From contig NZ_JAKOOW010000022.1 of NCBI RefSeq assembly GCF_022288825.1, forward strand, positions 47,548 to 63,636: a stretch of 16,089 nt of DNA. The letters run 5' to 3'. The notes under the pieces were generated by a model, which saw only the letters and a list, made by a program, of their open reading frames with translations, was not told the DNA's origin and did not search any database. Shown piece by piece: positions 13,827 to 16,089 of this stretch. This stretch comes from Kingella pumchi. Its GTDB lineage: Bacteria; Pseudomonadota; Gammaproteobacteria; Burkholderiales; Neisseriaceae. Both the position numbers and the translations under genes were made by a program. Every line of letters starts with the position of its first letter. Positions within the stretch are counted from its first letter, which is position 1.

Positions 13827-15536
13827 TTACAGCAGCCAGCCGCCGTCGTAGCGTTCCAAAAATTCGCCGAACTCTTTTTGTGCGCGGCGGATGGCGGCGG
13901 GGTCTTGGCTCTCTAACACGCGTTCGAACTGGGCGAGGGCATGGCCGATGGTTTGGCGCTGGTCGCCAAGGTATTCTTCGTAGAGGCGTTTGGCTTTTTC
14001 CAAGAGATAGACGTTTTCCTGCTGCTCGCGCGGATGTACTTTGAGCGCGGCGAGTTTGGCCAGCGAGGCCTGGATTTCGGCTTCGCTGAGGTTGGCGCTG
14101 TTGTGGCGGAAGGTTTGGTTGGCGCGGATGTCGAACTCGTCGTTGCTGATGTCCACGTCGAGCAGGCCGTTGATGTCGTAGCTGAAGCGCACGTCGGCAT
14201 ACACGGCGCCGGCGGGGCGCGGCGGGATTTTGATTTCCATGCTGCCCAGATGCAGGTTTTCTTTGGCAACGGCCGATTCGCCCTGAAAAACGTTGAAGCG
14301 GATGGCGTCCTGATGGTCGTTTACGGTGAAATAGCGTTCGACGCGCGACACCGGCACCGGCATATTGCGCTCGATAATCGGCGAGAAGCGGCCGCCGACC
14401 AGCTGGCCGTTTTCGATTTCGACGCTGGTTTCCACGCCCAGCGAAAAGGGCATTACGTCGGTGAGCACCACTTCTTCCACGCTCTCGTCGCGGGCAATCA
14501 GGGCAGCCTGAACCGCCGCGCCGCGGGCGATGGCTTCGTCGGGATTCACCGATACGTTGGCAATGCGGCGGAAGAGTTGGGCAATGCTCTGGCGAATCAG
14601 CGGCATACGGGTGGCGCCGCCGACCAGAATAATGCTGTCGATTTCGTCGGGGCGCAGCTTGGCATCGCGCAGGGCGCGCTCGAGCGGGCGGCGCAATCGT
14701 GCCATCAGCGGCTTGGCGGCTTCGTGGAACTCGTTGCGGGTAACGTTGGCGGACACCATGCGCCCGCCAACGTTTACGGCGATTTCCGCCTGCATTTCGC
14801 TGCCGAGTTTGCGCTTGGCGGTTTCCAGCGCCTGCCACAATTCGCTGCTGTCGGTGAGTTTGGCGCGTTCGTCGTCGCTCAAATCTTTGCATTGGCGTAA
14901 AAAGCAGTGGCGCAGCACCTGCACGAAATCTTCACCGCCCAAATGGTTGTCGCCCGCGCTGGCGGACACCTGCACCACACCGTCGAAATAATCGAGCACG
15001 GACACGTCAAAGGTGCCGCCGCCCAGGTCGTAAATCAGAAAACGGGTGTCGTCCGGCCGCTCCTGCAGGCCGTAGGCCAGGCCGGCGGCGGTGGGTTCGT
15101 TCAGTAAGCGCAAGGGATTGAGCCCCGCCATCTGCACCGCGTTGCGCGTGGCCTGACGCTGGATGGCGTTGAAATAGGCGGGTACGGTAATCACAACATC
15201 GGTAACGGCTTCGCCCAAAAAGGCTTCGGCATCTTCTTTGAGCTGCTTCAACACCAGCGCCGACAGCTCTTCGGCGCGGAAGTTTTTGCCGCCGAGGCGG
15301 AAGGTTTTGTCGGTGCCCATAAAGCGTTTGAAAGCCGAAGCGGTGGACTGCGGCGCGGTGCGCAGACGCTCGCGGGCGGCCAGGCCGACAAGGATATTGC
15401 CCGCATCGTCGGCACTGACGACGGAGGGAGTAAGGAAATGGCCGAGGCGGTTGGGAATCAGGCGGGTTTCGCCGTCGAGAAATTGGGCGACCAAGCTGTT
15501 GGTGGTGCCCAGATCGATGCCGATTTGCAGGGTCAT
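13827..15536 (-). CDS. hscC: Hsp70-family chaperone, HscC type
   Basis: The 569-residue product is an Hsp70 shorter than DnaK (about 640) and close to E. coli HscC (about 556). The nucleotide-binding domain (1-365) has phosphate 1 IGIDLGTTNS (5-14), phosphate 2 IYDLGGGTFDVS (168-179) and the adenosine motif SIILVGGATRMP (301-312). NEPTAAGLAYG (146-156) is also intact, so ATPase activity is expected. VVLTDVMPFSLGVE (356-369) begins the substrate-binding domain; a short helical lid (485-565) replaces the long DnaK lid and the acidic EEVD-like end is missing, as in HscC. E. coli HscC works with dedicated J proteins (DjlB/DjlC); here a J-domain gene lies two genes downstream. The ATG at 15534-15536 begins MTLQIGIDLG; 16 upstream codons have no similarity. 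A DUS-like copy (14501-14512) encodes VQAA. Confidence 0.92.
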   Translation of the reverse strand: MTLQIGIDLGTTNSLVAQFLDGETRLIPNRLGHFLTPSVVSADDAGNILVGLAARERLRTAPQSTASAFKRFMGTDKTFRLGGKNFRAEELSALVLKQLKEDAEAFLGEAVTDVVITVPAYFNAIQRQATRNAVQMAGLNPLRLLNEPTAAGLAYGLQERPDDTRFLIYDLGGGTFDVSVLDYFDGVVQVSASAGDNHLGGEDFVQVLRHCFLRQCKDLSDDERAKLTDSSELWQALETAKRKLGSEMQAEIAVNVGGRMVSANVTRNEFHEAAKPLMARLRRPLERALRDAKLRPDEIDSIILVGGATRMPLIRQSIAQLFRRIANVSVNPDEAIARGAAVQAALIARDESVEEVVLTDVMPFSLGVETSVEIENGQLVGGRFSPIIERNMPVPVSRVERYFTVNDHQDAIRFNVFQGESAVAKENLHLGSMEIKIPPRPAGAVYADVRFSYDINGLLDVDISNDEFDIRANQTFRHNSANLSEAEIQASLAKLAALKVHPREQQENVYLLEKAKRLYEEYLGDQRQTIGHALAQFERVLESQDPAAIRRAQKEFGEFLERYDGGWLL

Positions 15537-15572
15537 GGCGGTTTCAGTCAAACGTTTGTGAAAAAGGCGCGT

Positions 15573-15578
15573 ATTGTA
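15573..15578 (-). promoter_or_regulatory. Candidate -10 for hscC
   Basis: The minus strand reads TACAAT, 36 nt upstream of the chosen ATG. The spacer and -35 region coincide with an exact DUS (15584-15595), and no good -35 is visible. Confidence 0.35.
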
Positions 15579-15585
15579 AAACAAG

Positions 15586-15620
15586 GCAGCCTGAAAACAG
15601 AATTTCTGCTTTCAGGCTGC
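15586..15620. terminator. DUS-based near-perfect palindrome in the divergent gap
   Basis: Arms at 15586-15602 and 15604-15620 pair at 16 of 17 positions. The left arm belongs to an exact DUS (15584-15595), the right to a diverged copy. The position between divergent genes means it ends neither of them; it could block antisense read-through. Confidence 0.5.
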
Positions 15621-15690
15621 TCTTGGGGTTTCTTTTTCGCAAGGGGATTAGCTGTCCTACCGCCCCAAACAGTGCAGCCTGAAAGCGGTT

Positions 15691-15718
15691 TTGTATCGGC
15701 ACGCATTTGGCCGATAAT
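15691..15718 (+). promoter_or_regulatory. Candidate promoter for the partial gene at the right end
   Basis: TTGTAT (15691-15696) and GATAAT (15713-15718) are 16 bp apart, giving a leader of about 17 nt before the ATG at 15743. The -10 is good, the -35 poor. Confidence 0.4.
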
Positions 15719-15742
15719 CCGCTTTTTCTTGTGGAGGCAACA

Positions 15743-16089
15743 ATGGCGCGCGGTTTGGATGTCCAATCACAAAACAAACAGATTAAGGAAAACTGCCTGC
15801 GGGAAGCCCGCTATTGGCGCGAACATGGCCTGCCTGATGTCTTGGCGCAAGTTTGCCAAGAACGCGGAATCGACACCGAACACGCCGTGTTTTTTGATGT
15901 GGGCGGCTCGTTTGACAACAATAGTTTTCACGAAGCCGAATATCTCTATGGTTGGATCATGCACGGGCGCGAGCAGATTGTTTATTTTGAGATCGAGCTT
16001 GCGGACGACGGTTCTCCGCTGGTGGCGCAATGGCGGGACGCTGCCGCCGATTTTAATTTTTGCCGGCACAATAAAGGGTTTGGAAAAGG
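15743..16089 (+). CDS. Partial gene, function unknown (runs off the right end)
   Basis: The frame is open from the ATG at 15743-15745 to the window end, giving at least 115 residues. GGAGG lies about 6 nt before the ATG, the best Shine-Dalgarno sequence in the window, and a promoter candidate is correctly placed. The product begins MARGLDVQSQNKQIKENCLR, is soluble and mixed in charge, and has VFFDVGGSFDNNSFHEAEYL, then VYFEIELADDGSPLVAQWRD and NFCRHNKGFG. I recognise no domain. It is transcribed away from hscC with a shared gap of 206 bp. Base composition is less GC-rich than the core genes. An antisense frame over the same bases (15767-16069) is weaker and has no ribosome-binding site. Confidence 0.75.
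   Translation, partial: MARGLDVQSQNKQIKENCLREARYWREHGLPDVLAQVCQERGIDTEHAVFFDVGGSFDNNSFHEAEYLYGWIMHGREQIVYFEIELADDGSPLVAQWRDAAADFNFCRHNKGFGK

Larger units (their letters stand above)
37..15683. repeat. Dispersed DNA uptake sequences, AGGCAGCCTGAA dialect
   Basis: Exact copies lie at 37, 826, 853, 1029, 1057, 2736, 2817, 4754, 5434, 5991, 6612, 8049, 8080, 8483, 8510, 10942, 12103, 12614, 12736, 13073, 13804 and 15584 (first base of each, on either strand). Near copies mostly keep the ten-base core GCAGCCTGAA and vary in the first two bases. DUS promote uptake of kin DNA by the competence system of Neisseriaceae; this dialect is the Kingella type. The list was made by eye and may miss a few. 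Confidence 0.9.

Noticed and set aside
15767..16069. A 100-codon minus-strand frame at the right end
   Set aside because: It is antisense to the plus-strand partial gene, which has a strong ribosome-binding site and promoter.

Overview
The window is chromosomal DNA from a high-GC member of the Neisseriaceae. The main evidence is the 12-mer AGGCAGCCTGAA. I count 22 exact copies by eye on the two strands and about 25 one- or two-mismatch copies. This is the DNA uptake sequence (DUS) dialect known from Kingella-type Neisseriaceae. GC content looks to be above 60% in most genes, too high for Kingella kingae itself, so I do not name a species. I see no tRNA or rRNA gene, insertion sequence, phage gene or CRISPR array.

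Layout. Positions 16-6827 hold eight genes on the minus strand. Read in their own direction they are: trmJ (tRNA 2'-O-methyltransferase), a small four-helix membrane protein, an AnsA-type L-asparaginase, rsmG and parA (1 bp apart), radC, a LoiP/YggG-like M48 lipoprotein protease, and truA. From 6980 to 10251 four genes run on the plus strand: a secreted DUF2059 protein, ridA, a small unknown membrane protein, and recD. From 15536 back to 10480 four genes run on the minus strand: an HscC-type Hsp70, a membrane-anchored NERD-domain protein, a large multi-pass J-domain protein, and sspB (ClpXP adaptor). A partial plus-strand gene of unknown function starts at 15743 and leaves the window.

Most genes are housekeeping: RNA modification (truA, rsmG, trmJ), chromosome partition (parA), recombination (recD, possibly radC) and protein quality control (loiP-like, sspB, hscC). 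The most unusual part is 11075-15536. There an Hsp70 of the HscC class, a NERD nuclease-like protein with an N-terminal membrane anchor, and a membrane J-domain protein whose HPD tripeptide reads RPD lie in one direction and may work together.

The second theme is what DUS copies do to this genome. They form inverted-pair hairpins in almost every intergenic gap. They also sit in frame inside truA, ansA, trmJ, sspB, hscC and the NERD and J-domain genes, where they encode short peptides (RQPE, GSLK, FQAA, FRLP) or supply the stop codon. Five copies fill the linker of the J-domain protein. A second repeat family, built on GTAGGGTGCGCACC, forms a perfect 21-bp inverted repeat around a DUS beside parA. 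Every gene-free gap is shorter than 300 bp, and they hold mainly these repeats and promoters.
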